A stretch of 11,510 nt of DNA from PALSA-1004 sp046596405 (GTDB lineage: Bacteria; Pseudomonadota; Gammaproteobacteria; Burkholderiales; SG8-41): assembly GCA_046596405.1 (NCBI GenBank), contig JBKJMN010000263.1:1-11510 (forward strand), written 5' to 3'. Below, piece after piece: positions 1 to 6,578 of this stretch. The position numbers and the translations under genes were made by a program. Positions within the stretch are counted from its first letter, which is position 1; every line of letters starts with the position of its first letter. Below the pieces are notes generated by a model that was not told the origin of the DNA, did not search any database, and was given only the letters and a program-made list of their open reading frames with translations.

Positions 1-299
1 GGATCGTCGCTGCCGAGCTCCGTTTCGACATTGCCGCGCAGCGCGGTGTGGGCAAGCACGCGCGCGTTGAGGGCCGCGAATCCTGCGTCATCGACGTTGA
101 ACCAGTTGAAATCGCCATTGAAAACGATCACGGGTGGTGCCGCTTCGTGCGCGGCGAGGACGCCGATGGCGTCGAGCGCGGGTGCGTTCCCGTACAATCC
201 ACCGACGATATAAATGCAAGATGCTTTCAGGTCAGGGGCGCGCGCGAGGTCGGCTGGCGCGTAGCGATAATGCAAAGGGCAAGTGCGGCCCGGGGTCAT
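1..299 (-). CDS. metallophosphoesterase-like protein, partial (3' end off the left edge)
   Basis: Ninety-nine codons are visible from the ATG at 299; the rest lies outside the window. The layout resembles a calcineurin-like phosphoesterase: a strand-turn IVGGLYGN at residues 31-38 where canonical enzymes have a DxHGN motif, then NGDFNWF at 61-67 where they have GD, then RGNVETE at 88-94 where they have GN(H/C)(D/E). The Asp and His of the first metal motif are replaced by Gly and Tyr, so standard two-metal chemistry is doubtful. A Cys-Pro-Leu-His segment lies near the N-terminus (residues 7-10). It starts 30 bp after the arsS stop on the same strand, which implies one transcript and a role next to ArsS. 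No clear ribosome binding site was seen; a GTG 18 nt upstream, in the same frame, is another possible start. The family call rests on motif resemblance only. Confidence 0.7.
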   Translation of the reverse strand, partial: MTPGRTCPLHYRYAPADLARAPDLKASCIYIVGGLYGNAPALDAIGVLAAHEAAPPVIVFNGDFNWFNVDDAGFAALNARVLAHTALRGNVETELGSDD

Positions 300-329
300 G
301 ATTGCGGCAGTGTTCACGTGGCTGAATTT

Positions 330-1295
330 TCAGGCGCCGAGCGCGCCGCCGCAACTCGATCCCTGGCCCGCGGTGCAGCCATAACAATGGTCGGCGACCG
401 TGATGGGATTGTGCGTCAGGTCGATGCCGATCAAATCCCGCAAATGCGTGCGCGGGCGGCCCTTGTAAGCGATCGGCAAACCGAGCATCTGATTGAAATC
501 GCAATCGTAAACGTAGCCGCGCCAATCGACGCTGAGCAGATTGCGGCACATCACACTGGCGAGGTTCGCCGGCTGATAGGCGTTCTTCAACAAATCCATG
601 TAATGCTCGAATTGACCCTTGGATATCAGCATGCTGCCGAAGCGCTGGATCGGCATATTCGTGATCACGTATAAGTGATTGAACGAAATCCCGTAACGCT
701 CTCCGAGGTGACGGCGGTAGTCGATTTCGAGGCCCTGCTGCGCTGGCGGCAGCACCGCGCCCTGCGGGTTATAGACGAGTGTTAGTTCGAGACCGCTGCC
801 GGCTTGACCGTAGCCGAGACGATTCAAAACCTGCAGCGCGCGCACGCTGGTATCGAATACGCCCTTGCCGCGCTGACGGTCGACGTTGTCCTCGAGGTAG
901 CAGGGCATGGACGCGACGACTTCGACGCGGTTGGCGGCTAGAAACTGCGCGAGATCCTGGTGGCCGGGTTGCTCGAGCACGGTCAGGTTGCAGCGATCCA
1001 TCACGTGTACATTGAGATCGCGCGCCGCGCGCACCAGATCGCGGAAGTGCGCATTAAGTTCGGGTGCGCCACCGGTCAGGTCGAGTTTGACGACGCCCGC
1101 CACGCGCGCAAATTCAAGCACGTTGTCGATGACCTCCCGGGCCATCGTCTCGGTACGCGTGGGGCCCGCGTTGACGTGGCAATGCACGCATGACTGATTG
1201 CACTTGTAACCGAGATTGACTTGCAGGGTTTCCACGGCTCTGCGCCGGATGGCGGGAAATTCCGAATCCCGCAGCAGCGGGAGAGTAGCGTGCAT
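330..1295 (-). CDS. arsS: ArsS-type radical SAM enzyme (arsenosugar biosynthesis type, Cys-rich C-terminus)
   Basis: A 321-residue radical SAM protein. The iron-sulfur cluster motif CxxxCxxC is at Cys32, Cys36 and Cys39 (CNQSCVHC), followed by the SAM-binding GGAPEL at 75-80. The C-terminal part is Cys-rich: Cys250, Cys265, and a closing CYGC at 304-307 plus SSCGG at 313-317, as in the DUF3641-type end of this family. ArsS family members are proposed to join the adenosyl moiety of SAM to dimethylated arsenic on the way to arsenosugars; the substrate here is inferred from the family, and no arsM is in view. The ATG at 1295 is chosen because GGAGAA lies about 8 nt upstream and the length fits; an in-frame start at 1388 would add an Arg-rich tail with no homology. 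The gene is divergent from xseB, with a metallophosphoesterase-like gene just downstream. Confidence 0.88.
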   Translation of the reverse strand: MHATLPLLRDSEFPAIRRRAVETLQVNLGYKCNQSCVHCHVNAGPTRTETMAREVIDNVLEFARVAGVVKLDLTGGAPELNAHFRDLVRAARDLNVHVMDRCNLTVLEQPGHQDLAQFLAANRVEVVASMPCYLEDNVDRQRGKGVFDTSVRALQVLNRLGYGQAGSGLELTLVYNPQGAVLPPAQQGLEIDYRRHLGERYGISFNHLYVITNMPIQRFGSMLISKGQFEHYMDLLKNAYQPANLASVMCRNLLSVDWRGYVYDCDFNQMLGLPIAYKGRPRTHLRDLIGIDLTHNPITVADHCYGCTAGQGSSCGGALGA

Positions 1296-1508
1296 TACTG
1301 ATTCTCCATCAATATCAACGGTTGCTCGGGTTCTCCGCCGGGCGCCGCGGTAGCGGTGCATTGTGCGGAAATTGCGGCGGTCTGTCACTAAACGCCCCGG
1401 TGTCTGTATATGACCCCGCGCACGGTGCAGAATTTCCCGTCAGCGTCAATCGATATCACCGCGTACGCCGCATCAAATTAAGTCGCGGCTGAGGCTTTTT
1501 CCTTACAA

Positions 1509-1525
1509 CTTGCGTTGACCGCAAG
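1509..1525. promoter_or_regulatory. perfect inverted repeat over the xseB -35 box, possible operator
   Basis: CTTGCG-TTGAC-CGCAAG is a perfect 6-bp inverted repeat with a 5-nt centre. The centre is the first five bases of the candidate -35 box TTGACC. A DNA-binding dimer here would block or compete for the promoter. A second, looser pair, GAGGCTT (1491-1497) and AAGCCTC (1523-1529), overlaps it and could instead form an alternative hairpin. No regulator is identified; chance occurrence is possible. Confidence 0.3.
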
Positions 1526-1544
1526 CCTCTGATTGCGCTATGTT
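1515..1544 (+). promoter_or_regulatory. candidate sigma70 promoter for xseB-ispA-dxs-folE-ribBA
   Basis: TTGACC at 1515-1520 matches the -35 consensus at five of six positions. After an 18-bp spacer, TATGTT at 1539-1544 matches the -10 box at four of six. Transcription would begin near 1551, about 25 nt before the xseB ATG at 1576. This placement also rules against the in-frame ATG at 1540, which would lie inside the -10 box. It is the only reasonable promoter seen ahead of the five-gene run. Confidence 0.45.
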
Positions 1545-1575
1545 TGCGGTTTTCCCTCCACCCTTTCATCCGCGC

Positions 1576-1815
1576 ATGTCCAAGACCGCCAAACCGGAAG
1601 CAGGCCCCACCTTCGAAAGCGCTCTCGGCGAACTCGAAAGCATTGTCGCGCGCATGGAAGACGGGCAGCTGTCGCTTGAGCAGTCGCTGACGGCTTACAA
1701 GCGCGGCGCTGAACTGCTCAAGCTGTGCCAGGCGCAACTGGCGGATGCTCAACAACAGGTCAAGGTCCTCGAAGCCGGCGCTTTGAAGAATTTTGCCGGT
1801 GGCGACGACGACTGA
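1576..1815 (+). CDS. xseB: exodeoxyribonuclease VII small subunit
   Basis: A 79-residue protein, the usual size for XseB. It contains the family signature FESALGELESIVARMEDG (residues about 11-28), then SLEQSLTAYKRGAELLKLCQ and a helical stretch that ends in an acidic tail. XseB binds several-fold to the large subunit XseA to form exonuclease VII, a cytoplasmic single-strand DNA nuclease. XseA is not in this window. The ATG at 1576 is preferred to the in-frame ATG at 1540 because the family begins here and a promoter -10 box covers 1540. No strong Shine-Dalgarno sequence is seen. Its 3' end overlaps ispA, an arrangement (xseB-ispA-dxs) common in proteobacteria. Confidence 0.95.
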   Translation: MSKTAKPEAGPTFESALGELESIVARMEDGQLSLEQSLTAYKRGAELLKLCQAQLADAQQQVKVLEAGALKNFAGGDDD

Positions 1816-2698
1816 TTTCAAAGCCTGGGCAACCGCGCACCAGCAACGCATCGAAGCACAGTTGCAGGCGGTATTGCCGAGCGCCGAAGTCGCTCCTCAG
1901 CGGCTGCATCAGGCGATGCGCTATGCGGCCCTGGGCGGCGGCAAGCGGGTGCGTCCGCTGCTCGCCTTCGCGGCCGGAGAAATCACGGGTGCCGATGCCG
2001 GGCGCGTGGCAGTCGCCGGCGCCGCGGTTGAACTGATACACGCATATTCGCTGGTGCACGACGATTTGCCGTGCATGGATGATGACGTCCTGCGGCGCGG
2101 CAAGCCGACCTGTCACGTCGAATTCGACGAAGCGACCGCACTGCTGGTCGGTGACGCGCTGCAAAGCCTCGCGTTTCAACTCGTCGGCGAATATCGGCTG
2201 GCCGAGAACGCGGCGACGCAACTCGAAATGGTGAAGCTGCTGGCGGCGGCGAGCGGCTCGCGCGGCATGGCGGGCGGGCAGGCGATCGACCTCGCGGCCG
2301 TCGGCGCATCCTTGAGCGTGCCCGAGCTCGAATTCATGCACATCCACAAGACCGGCGCGCTGATTCGCGCCGCGACGCTGCTCGGCGCGCATTGCGGCAA
2401 CCCGCTTGAGGAGCGCGCGCTCGCGAAGCTCGATCATTTTGCGAAATGCATAGGCCTTGCATTCCAGGTCGTCGATGACGTGCTCGATATCGAAGCGAGC
2501 ACGGCGACGCTCGGCAAGACCGCCGGCAAGGACGCGCAGAACAACAAGCCGACGTACGTGAGCGTGCTCGGCATCGCCGAATCGCGCAAGCTTGCGGCCG
2601 GGCTGCGCGAAGACGCGTTGGCGGCGCTGGATATTTTCGGCGCGGGCGCGCGGCGCCTGCGCGAGCTCGCAGATTTCATCGTGTTGAGAAAGTTCTAA
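1799..2698 (+). CDS. ispA: farnesyl diphosphate synthase (short-chain polyprenyl synthase)
   Basis: A 299-residue trans-prenyltransferase that condenses isopentenyl diphosphate with dimethylallyl and geranyl diphosphate to give farnesyl diphosphate. The first Asp-rich motif, DDLPCMDDD, is at residues 88-96 with the two-residue insert typical of bacterial FPP synthases. The second, DDVLD, is at 226-230, followed by GKTAGKDAQNNKPTY. GGKRVRP near residue 48 binds the diphosphate. The start is uncertain: GTG at 1799 is chosen (protein begins ATTTDFKAW), but TTG at 1793 is in frame and nearly as plausible; both overlap the xseB end by about 20 nt, which suggests translational coupling. The stop TAA shares one base with the dxs ATG (TAATG), so the two are also coupled. 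Confidence 0.95.
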   Translation: MATTTDFKAWATAHQQRIEAQLQAVLPSAEVAPQRLHQAMRYAALGGGKRVRPLLAFAAGEITGADAGRVAVAGAAVELIHAYSLVHDDLPCMDDDVLRRGKPTCHVEFDEATALLVGDALQSLAFQLVGEYRLAENAATQLEMVKLLAAASGSRGMAGGQAIDLAAVGASLSVPELEFMHIHKTGALIRAATLLGAHCGNPLEERALAKLDHFAKCIGLAFQVVDDVLDIEASTATLGKTAGKDAQNNKPTYVSVLGIAESRKLAAGLREDALAALDIFGAGARRLRELADFIVLRKF

Positions 2699-4548
2699 TG
2701 TACGATTTGCTGCTCGCGATCAACGACCCCGCGGACCTGCGCAAGCTCGAGCGCCGGCAACTGCCGCAACTCGCGCGCGAATTGCGGCAGTTCCTGCTCG
2801 ATTCGGTGAGCGAGACCGGCGGCCATCTGTCGTCCAATCTCGGCACCGTCGAACTCACGATCGCGTTGCACTACATTTTTAACACGCCGCACGACCGGCT
2901 CGTGTGGGACGTCGGCCACCAGACCTACGGCCACAAGGTATTGACCGGGCGCCGCGCCGAAATGCAGAAACTGCGCATGTGGGAGGGCATCTCGGGTTTC
3001 CCGCGCCGCGAGGAAAGCGTCTACGACACGTTCGGCACCGCGCATTCGAGTACGTCGATCAGTGCCGCCTTCGGGATGGCGGTCGCGAGCCGCCTGTCCG
3101 GCATCCCGCGCCACTGTATCGCCATCATCGGCGATGGTGCGATGAGCGCAGGCATGGCATTCGAGGCGCTCAACAATGCAGGGGACGCCGATACGGATCT
3201 GCTGGTGGTCCTTAACGACAACGATATGTCTATCTCGCCGCCGGTGGGCGCGCTCAACAAGTATCTGGCCAAACTCATGTCGGGGCGTTTTTACGCGGCC
3301 GCCAAGCGAGCCGGCACCAAGGTGCTCGGCGAATTCGCGAAGCGCGCCGAGGAGCACGTCAAGGGCATGGTCACCCCCGGCACGATGTTCGAGGAATTCG
3401 GCTTCAACTACATCGGGCCTATCGACGGCCACGACCTCGATGCGCTGGTGCCGACGTTAAAAAACATCAGCGAATTGAAAGGCCCCCAGTTTTTGCACGT
3501 GGTCACCCGCAAAGGCCAGGGTTACAAGCTCGCCGAAGCCGATCCGGTGCTCTATCACGGCGTGTCCAAGTTCAAGCCCGACGACGGGATCGTCGGCGGC
3601 AAAAGCGGCGGGAAACCCACCTACACGCAGATTTTCGGCGACTGGCTATGCGATATGGCGGCGCGCGACGAGCGTCTGGTCGCCATCACGCCGGCGATGC
3701 GCGAAGGTTCGGGGCTCGTGCGTTTTTCGGAGCTCTACCCCCAGCGCTACTTCGACGTCGGCATCGCCGAGCAGCACGCGCTCACGTTTGCCGCCGGTCT
3801 CGCGTGCGAGGGCCGCAAGCCGGTGGTGGCGATTTACTCGACTTTTCTGCAGCGCGCATACGATCAGCTTATTCACGACGTCACGATCCAGAATCTGCCG
3901 CTCGTGCTCGCCATCGACCGCGGCGGCCTGGTCGGCGCCGATGGCGCCACGCACAACGGCAGCTTCGATATTTCGTATCTGCGCTGCCTGCCCAATATGA
4001 CGGTCATGACGCCGTCGGATGAGAACGAGTGCCGCCAGATGCTGTTCACCGCGTTCGAACTGAATTCGCCCGCGGCGGTGCGCTATCCGCGTGGCACAGG
4101 GCCGGGCACGGTCATCCAGCAGGAAATGCAGGCATTGCCTATCGGCAAAGGGGAAATCCGCCGCGCCGGCAAGAAGCTGGCGATCCTGTCGAAGAAGGTC
4201 GCGATTCTCGCGTTCGGCAGCATGGTCAGACCCGCGCTGGAGGCGGGTGAGGAACTCGACGCGACGGTCGCCAACATGCGCTTCGTCAAACCGCTCGACG
4301 AGGCGCTGGTGGCCGAACTCGCGGCCAGTCACGATCTCTTGGTGACGGTGGAGGAAAACGTCATCATGGGCGGGGCCGGCAGCGCAGTACTCGAAGCCCT
4401 GCAACGCCTGCGGATCAAGGCGTCAGTTCTGCAGATCGGATTGCCGGATCGTTTCATCGATCATGGCGACCCCGCGCTGCAACTGAAAAGCTGCGGACTC
4501 GACAAGGACGGCATAGTTGCGTCGATCCGGGCCAAGCTCGCCGAGTAG
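2698..4548 (+). CDS. dxs: 1-deoxy-D-xylulose-5-phosphate synthase
   Basis: A 616-residue thiamine diphosphate enzyme (E. coli Dxs is about 620) that joins pyruvate and glyceraldehyde 3-phosphate into DXP, the first step of the MEP isoprenoid pathway; DXP also feeds thiamine and pyridoxal synthesis. Visible motifs: HLSSNLG around 43-49, DVGHQTYGHK at 71-80, the ThDP/Mg motif GDGAMSAG at 145-152 ending in NDND at 173-176, and DVGIAEQHA at 353-361 with the catalytic Glu358. The pyrimidine-domain segment GADGATHNGSFD (413-424) and a C-terminal transketolase domain complete the three-domain order. Its ATG overlaps the ispA stop by one base, so FPP synthase and DXP synthase are co-translated. folE follows after 43 bp. 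Confidence 0.98.
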   Translation: MYDLLLAINDPADLRKLERRQLPQLARELRQFLLDSVSETGGHLSSNLGTVELTIALHYIFNTPHDRLVWDVGHQTYGHKVLTGRRAEMQKLRMWEGISGFPRREESVYDTFGTAHSSTSISAAFGMAVASRLSGIPRHCIAIIGDGAMSAGMAFEALNNAGDADTDLLVVLNDNDMSISPPVGALNKYLAKLMSGRFYAAAKRAGTKVLGEFAKRAEEHVKGMVTPGTMFEEFGFNYIGPIDGHDLDALVPTLKNISELKGPQFLHVVTRKGQGYKLAEADPVLYHGVSKFKPDDGIVGGKSGGKPTYTQIFGDWLCDMAARDERLVAITPAMREGSGLVRFSELYPQRYFDVGIAEQHALTFAAGLACEGRKPVVAIYSTFLQRAYDQLIHDVTIQNLPLVLAIDRGGLVGADGATHNGSFDISYLRCLPNMTVMTPSDENECRQMLFTAFELNSPAAVRYPRGTGPGTVIQQEMQALPIGKGEIRRAGKKLAILSKKVAILAFGSMVRPALEAGEELDATVANMRFVKPLDEALVAELAASHDLLVTVEENVIMGGAGSAVLEALQRLRIKASVLQIGLPDRFIDHGDPALQLKSCGLDKDGIVASIRAKLAE

Positions 4549-4591
4549 GCGGGTAGTATACTGATCTGAACGATACGGATTGCCCGATTCC

Positions 4592-5242
4592 ATGGTGAAA
4601 AAGCGAAAAAAACCGGCCGCCGGCGGCGCGCGCAACGGCGCAGTCGATGGGTATGCCAAGATCGATCAGTACAATCCGGAAACGAGCAAAAGCATCGCCG
4701 GCAAATATCACGACATCCTGACCGCTCTCGGCGAGGACCCCGCGCGCGAAGGCCTCGTCAAAACGCCGGAGCGCGTGGCCAAGGCGCTGCAGTTTCTCAC
4801 GCACGGCAGAAATCTGGACCCAGCCGCGATTCTGCGCTCGGCGATGTTCAAGGAAGAGTACCAGCAGATGGTAATCGTCAAGGACATCGAGGTCTATTCG
4901 TTATGCGAGCACCACATGCTGCCGTTTTTCGGCAAGGCGCATGTCGCCTACATTCCTGATGGCCACATCGTGGGGCTCTCGAAAATTCCGCGCGTGGTCG
5001 ACGCGTTCGCGCGCCGGCTGCAGGTGCAGGAGCGGCTCACGGTGGAAATCCGCAACTGCATTCAGGAAACTCTCAAGCCGCTCGGCGTCGCGGTGGTGAT
5101 CGAGGCGCAGCATCTGTGCATGATCATGCGCGGCATTCAGAAGCAGCATTCGATCGCGACGACCTCCGCGTTCACCGGCGAATTCCAGCAGGACCGGACG
5201 CGCGCGGAGTTCATCCGGCTCCTGTCCAAGCGCGGCGACTGA
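4592..5242 (+). CDS. folE: GTP cyclohydrolase I, zinc-dependent (type IA)
   Basis: A 216-residue enzyme that converts GTP to 7,8-dihydroneopterin triphosphate, the entry to folate and other pterins. Zinc ligands are visible as Cys105 and His108 in CEHHMLPF and Cys176 in HLCMIMRG; the 71-residue spacing between the two Cys equals that of E. coli FolE. Other family blocks are EGLVKTPERVAKA (53-65), GLSKIPRVVDAFARRLQVQERLT (128-150) and the closing TRAEFIRLL. The N-terminus carries a Lys-rich extension of about 20 residues (KKRKKPAAGG). ATG at 4592 is preferred over the in-frame TTG at 4580; no good ribosome binding site is seen for either. It lies in the dxs operon, 31 bp before the ribBA-like gene, so two GTP-opening enzymes stand side by side. 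Confidence 0.97.
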   Translation: MVKKRKKPAAGGARNGAVDGYAKIDQYNPETSKSIAGKYHDILTALGEDPAREGLVKTPERVAKALQFLTHGRNLDPAAILRSAMFKEEYQQMVIVKDIEVYSLCEHHMLPFFGKAHVAYIPDGHIVGLSKIPRVVDAFARRLQVQERLTVEIRNCIQETLKPLGVAVVIEAQHLCMIMRGIQKQHSIATTSAFTGEFQQDRTRAEFIRLLSKRGD

Positions 5243-5273
5243 CCGCCGCGGTTTGCCGACGCGCGTAGAACGC

Positions 5274-6503
5274 ATGACCCAAACCAGCGAATCCATCGTC
5301 GAGCAGGTTCTGCCGGACGTGCGCAAGGGCCGCATGCTGATTCTCGTCGATGACGAGGACCGCGAGAACGAGGGCGATCTCTTCGTCGCCGCCGAACGCG
5401 CAACGCCCGCCGCGATTAATTTCATGGCGGCACAGGCACGCGGGCTCGTGTCGCTCGCATTGACTGAAGAGCGCATGCGCGAGCTGGGGCTCACGCTGAT
5501 CGCCGACGATTCCGGCAACCAGAGCAAATTCGGCACCGCATTTGCGACGCCCATCGACGCCCGTGAGGGCGTGGGCTCCGGCATGTCCGCGCACGATCGC
5601 GCGCGCACCATCGCGGTGGCGATTGGCGACGCGACCAAACCCGGTGATCTGATCCGCCCGGGCCGGCTGCAAACCCTGCGCGCGCTCGAAGGCGGCGTGC
5701 TGGCGCGGCGCGGGCATACCGAGGCGGCGGTGGACGTGGCGCGCCTCGCAGGCCTCAAGCCCGCCGGCGTCATCTGCGAGATCATGAACGAAGACGGCAC
5801 CATGGCGCGCATGCCGGAACTCGAGCAATTCGCGGCGCGCCATGCGATCCAGATCCTGCGCATTGCCGACTTGATCGAATACCGGCGACACGAGCGCCAG
5901 GTGCGGCGTAAATCCGAGACCACACTGCCGACGCGCGACGCGGGCACATGGCGGCTGATGGTCTACAGCGATGATCTGGAAACCGTGTTGTACGTGGCGC
6001 TCGTCAAAGGCGAAATCGCACCCGCTACGCCGACGCTGGTGCGCCTGCATTCGCAGTGCCTGACCGGCGACGTGTTCGGCTCCGAGCGCTGCGATTGCGG
6101 TGAACAGCTCGAAGCGGCGATGGCCGCTATTGACAAGGCCGGCACGGGCATCGTCGTTTACATGTTCGATGAAGGGCGCGGCATCGGCTTGCTCAACAAG
6201 ATCCGCGCGTACGCGCTGCAGGACCAGGGTAAAGACACCGTCGAGGCCAACCACGCGCTGGGTTTCGCGGCGGACATGCGCGACTTCAAGGTCGGCGCGC
6301 ATATCCTGTTCGACCTGGGGGTGCGCGAAGTGCGCCTGCTGACCAACAATCCGGACAAGGTCAAAGCGCTCGAAGATTACGGGTTGAAAGTTACCGAGCG
6401 CGTGGCGCTCGAAGTGGCCCCGCGTTCAGCCAATCGCAATTACCTGCAGACGAAGCGCACGAAATTTGGGCATCTGCTGTCGCTGGGAGAAAAGCAGGAT
6501 TGA
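5274..6503 (+). CDS. ribBA: RibBA-like protein: divergent DHBP synthase domain fused to GTP cyclohydrolase II
   Basis: A 409-residue two-domain protein. Residues about 1-205 resemble 3,4-dihydroxy-2-butanone 4-phosphate synthase: DDEDRENEGD at 26-35, RRGHTEA at 145-151 and CEIMNEDGTMAR at 168-179 keep the metal-binding Glu31, His148 and Glu169. Residues about 215-405 are a GTP cyclohydrolase II domain with zinc ligands Cys262, Cys273 and Cys275 (C-x10-C-x-C), Tyr313, Asp334, Arg336 and Lys362. Several positions depart from the norm: RPGR at 128-131 where families have RPGH, VGSG at 100-103 where they have VTTG, FATP at 90-93 where they have FTVS or FTVT, and FDEGRG at 298-303 where GTP cyclohydrolase II has RQEGRG. 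It may be a paralogue with reduced or altered activity. ATG 5274 is chosen over TTG 5253. No FMN riboswitch is seen. The last codons lie in a heptamer repeat. Confidence 0.9.
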   Translation: MTQTSESIVEQVLPDVRKGRMLILVDDEDRENEGDLFVAAERATPAAINFMAAQARGLVSLALTEERMRELGLTLIADDSGNQSKFGTAFATPIDAREGVGSGMSAHDRARTIAVAIGDATKPGDLIRPGRLQTLRALEGGVLARRGHTEAAVDVARLAGLKPAGVICEIMNEDGTMARMPELEQFAARHAIQILRIADLIEYRRHERQVRRKSETTLPTRDAGTWRLMVYSDDLETVLYVALVKGEIAPATPTLVRLHSQCLTGDVFGSERCDCGEQLEAAMAAIDKAGTGIVVYMFDEGRGIGLLNKIRAYALQDQGKDTVEANHALGFAADMRDFKVGAHILFDLGVREVRLLTNNPDKVKALEDYGLKVTERVALEVAPRSANRNYLQTKRTKFGHLLSLGEKQD

Positions 6504-6578
6504 GGATTGAGGAGTGAGGGAAATCGCTTTCGATCTTGCACACTTCTCAATCCTCGCTCCTCAATCCTCCATCCTAGA
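6496..6578. repeat. inverted array of a heptamer repeat (AGGANTG / CANTCCT)
   Basis: Left half: units AGGATTG (6496-6502), AGGATTG (6503-6509), AGGAGTG (6510-6516), then AGGG. Right half, in 7-base steps: TTCTCAA (6544-6550), TCCTCGC (6551-6557), TCCTCAA (6558-6564), TCCTCCA (6565-6571), TCCTAGA (6572-6578). The halves are reverse complements, so the block is an inverted repeat built from a short tandem unit. The first units cover the last codons and stop of ribBA, and the last unit touches the stop of the minus-strand protease gene. A related heptamer array sits at 11345-11372. Confidence 0.75.
6503..6568. terminator. probable bidirectional hairpin terminator between ribBA and the protease gene
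   Basis: Arms 6503-6519 and 6552-6568 pair over 17 bp with a single non-Watson-Crick position, which becomes a G-U pair in plus-strand RNA; the loop is 32 nt. The two flanking genes converge on it, and TCTTTTCTT at 6579-6587 gives a loose T-rich tail for plus-strand transcripts. The stem is long but moderate in GC and the T run is broken, so it may act as an mRNA 3'-end protector rather than a strict intrinsic terminator. Confidence 0.5.

Noticed and set aside
330..332. The arsS stop TGA is followed by an open frame running straight into the phosphoesterase gene, and some ArsS-like radical SAM proteins are, as I recall, selenoproteins; a selenocysteine read-through fusion was considered.
   Set aside because: The Cys-rich end (CYGC, SSCGG) is already complete before the stop and reads as the normal C-terminus; no convincing SECIS-type hairpin follows, and a separate ATG is present at 299.
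48..674. Plus-strand open frame of 208 codons.
   Set aside because: It is antisense to arsS and the phosphoesterase-like gene, has no recognisable motif, and both minus-strand proteins have clear family motifs.
4555..4562. Palindrome AGTATACT in the dxs-folE gap, also a TATACT -10-like hexamer.
   Set aside because: No -35 box at a workable distance and the palindrome is only 8 bp, so a promoter or operator cannot be supported.
4901..6302. Two long minus-strand open frames (348 and 363 codons) opposite folE and ribBA.
   Set aside because: They overlap each other and two well-identified plus-strand genes, and show no family motif.
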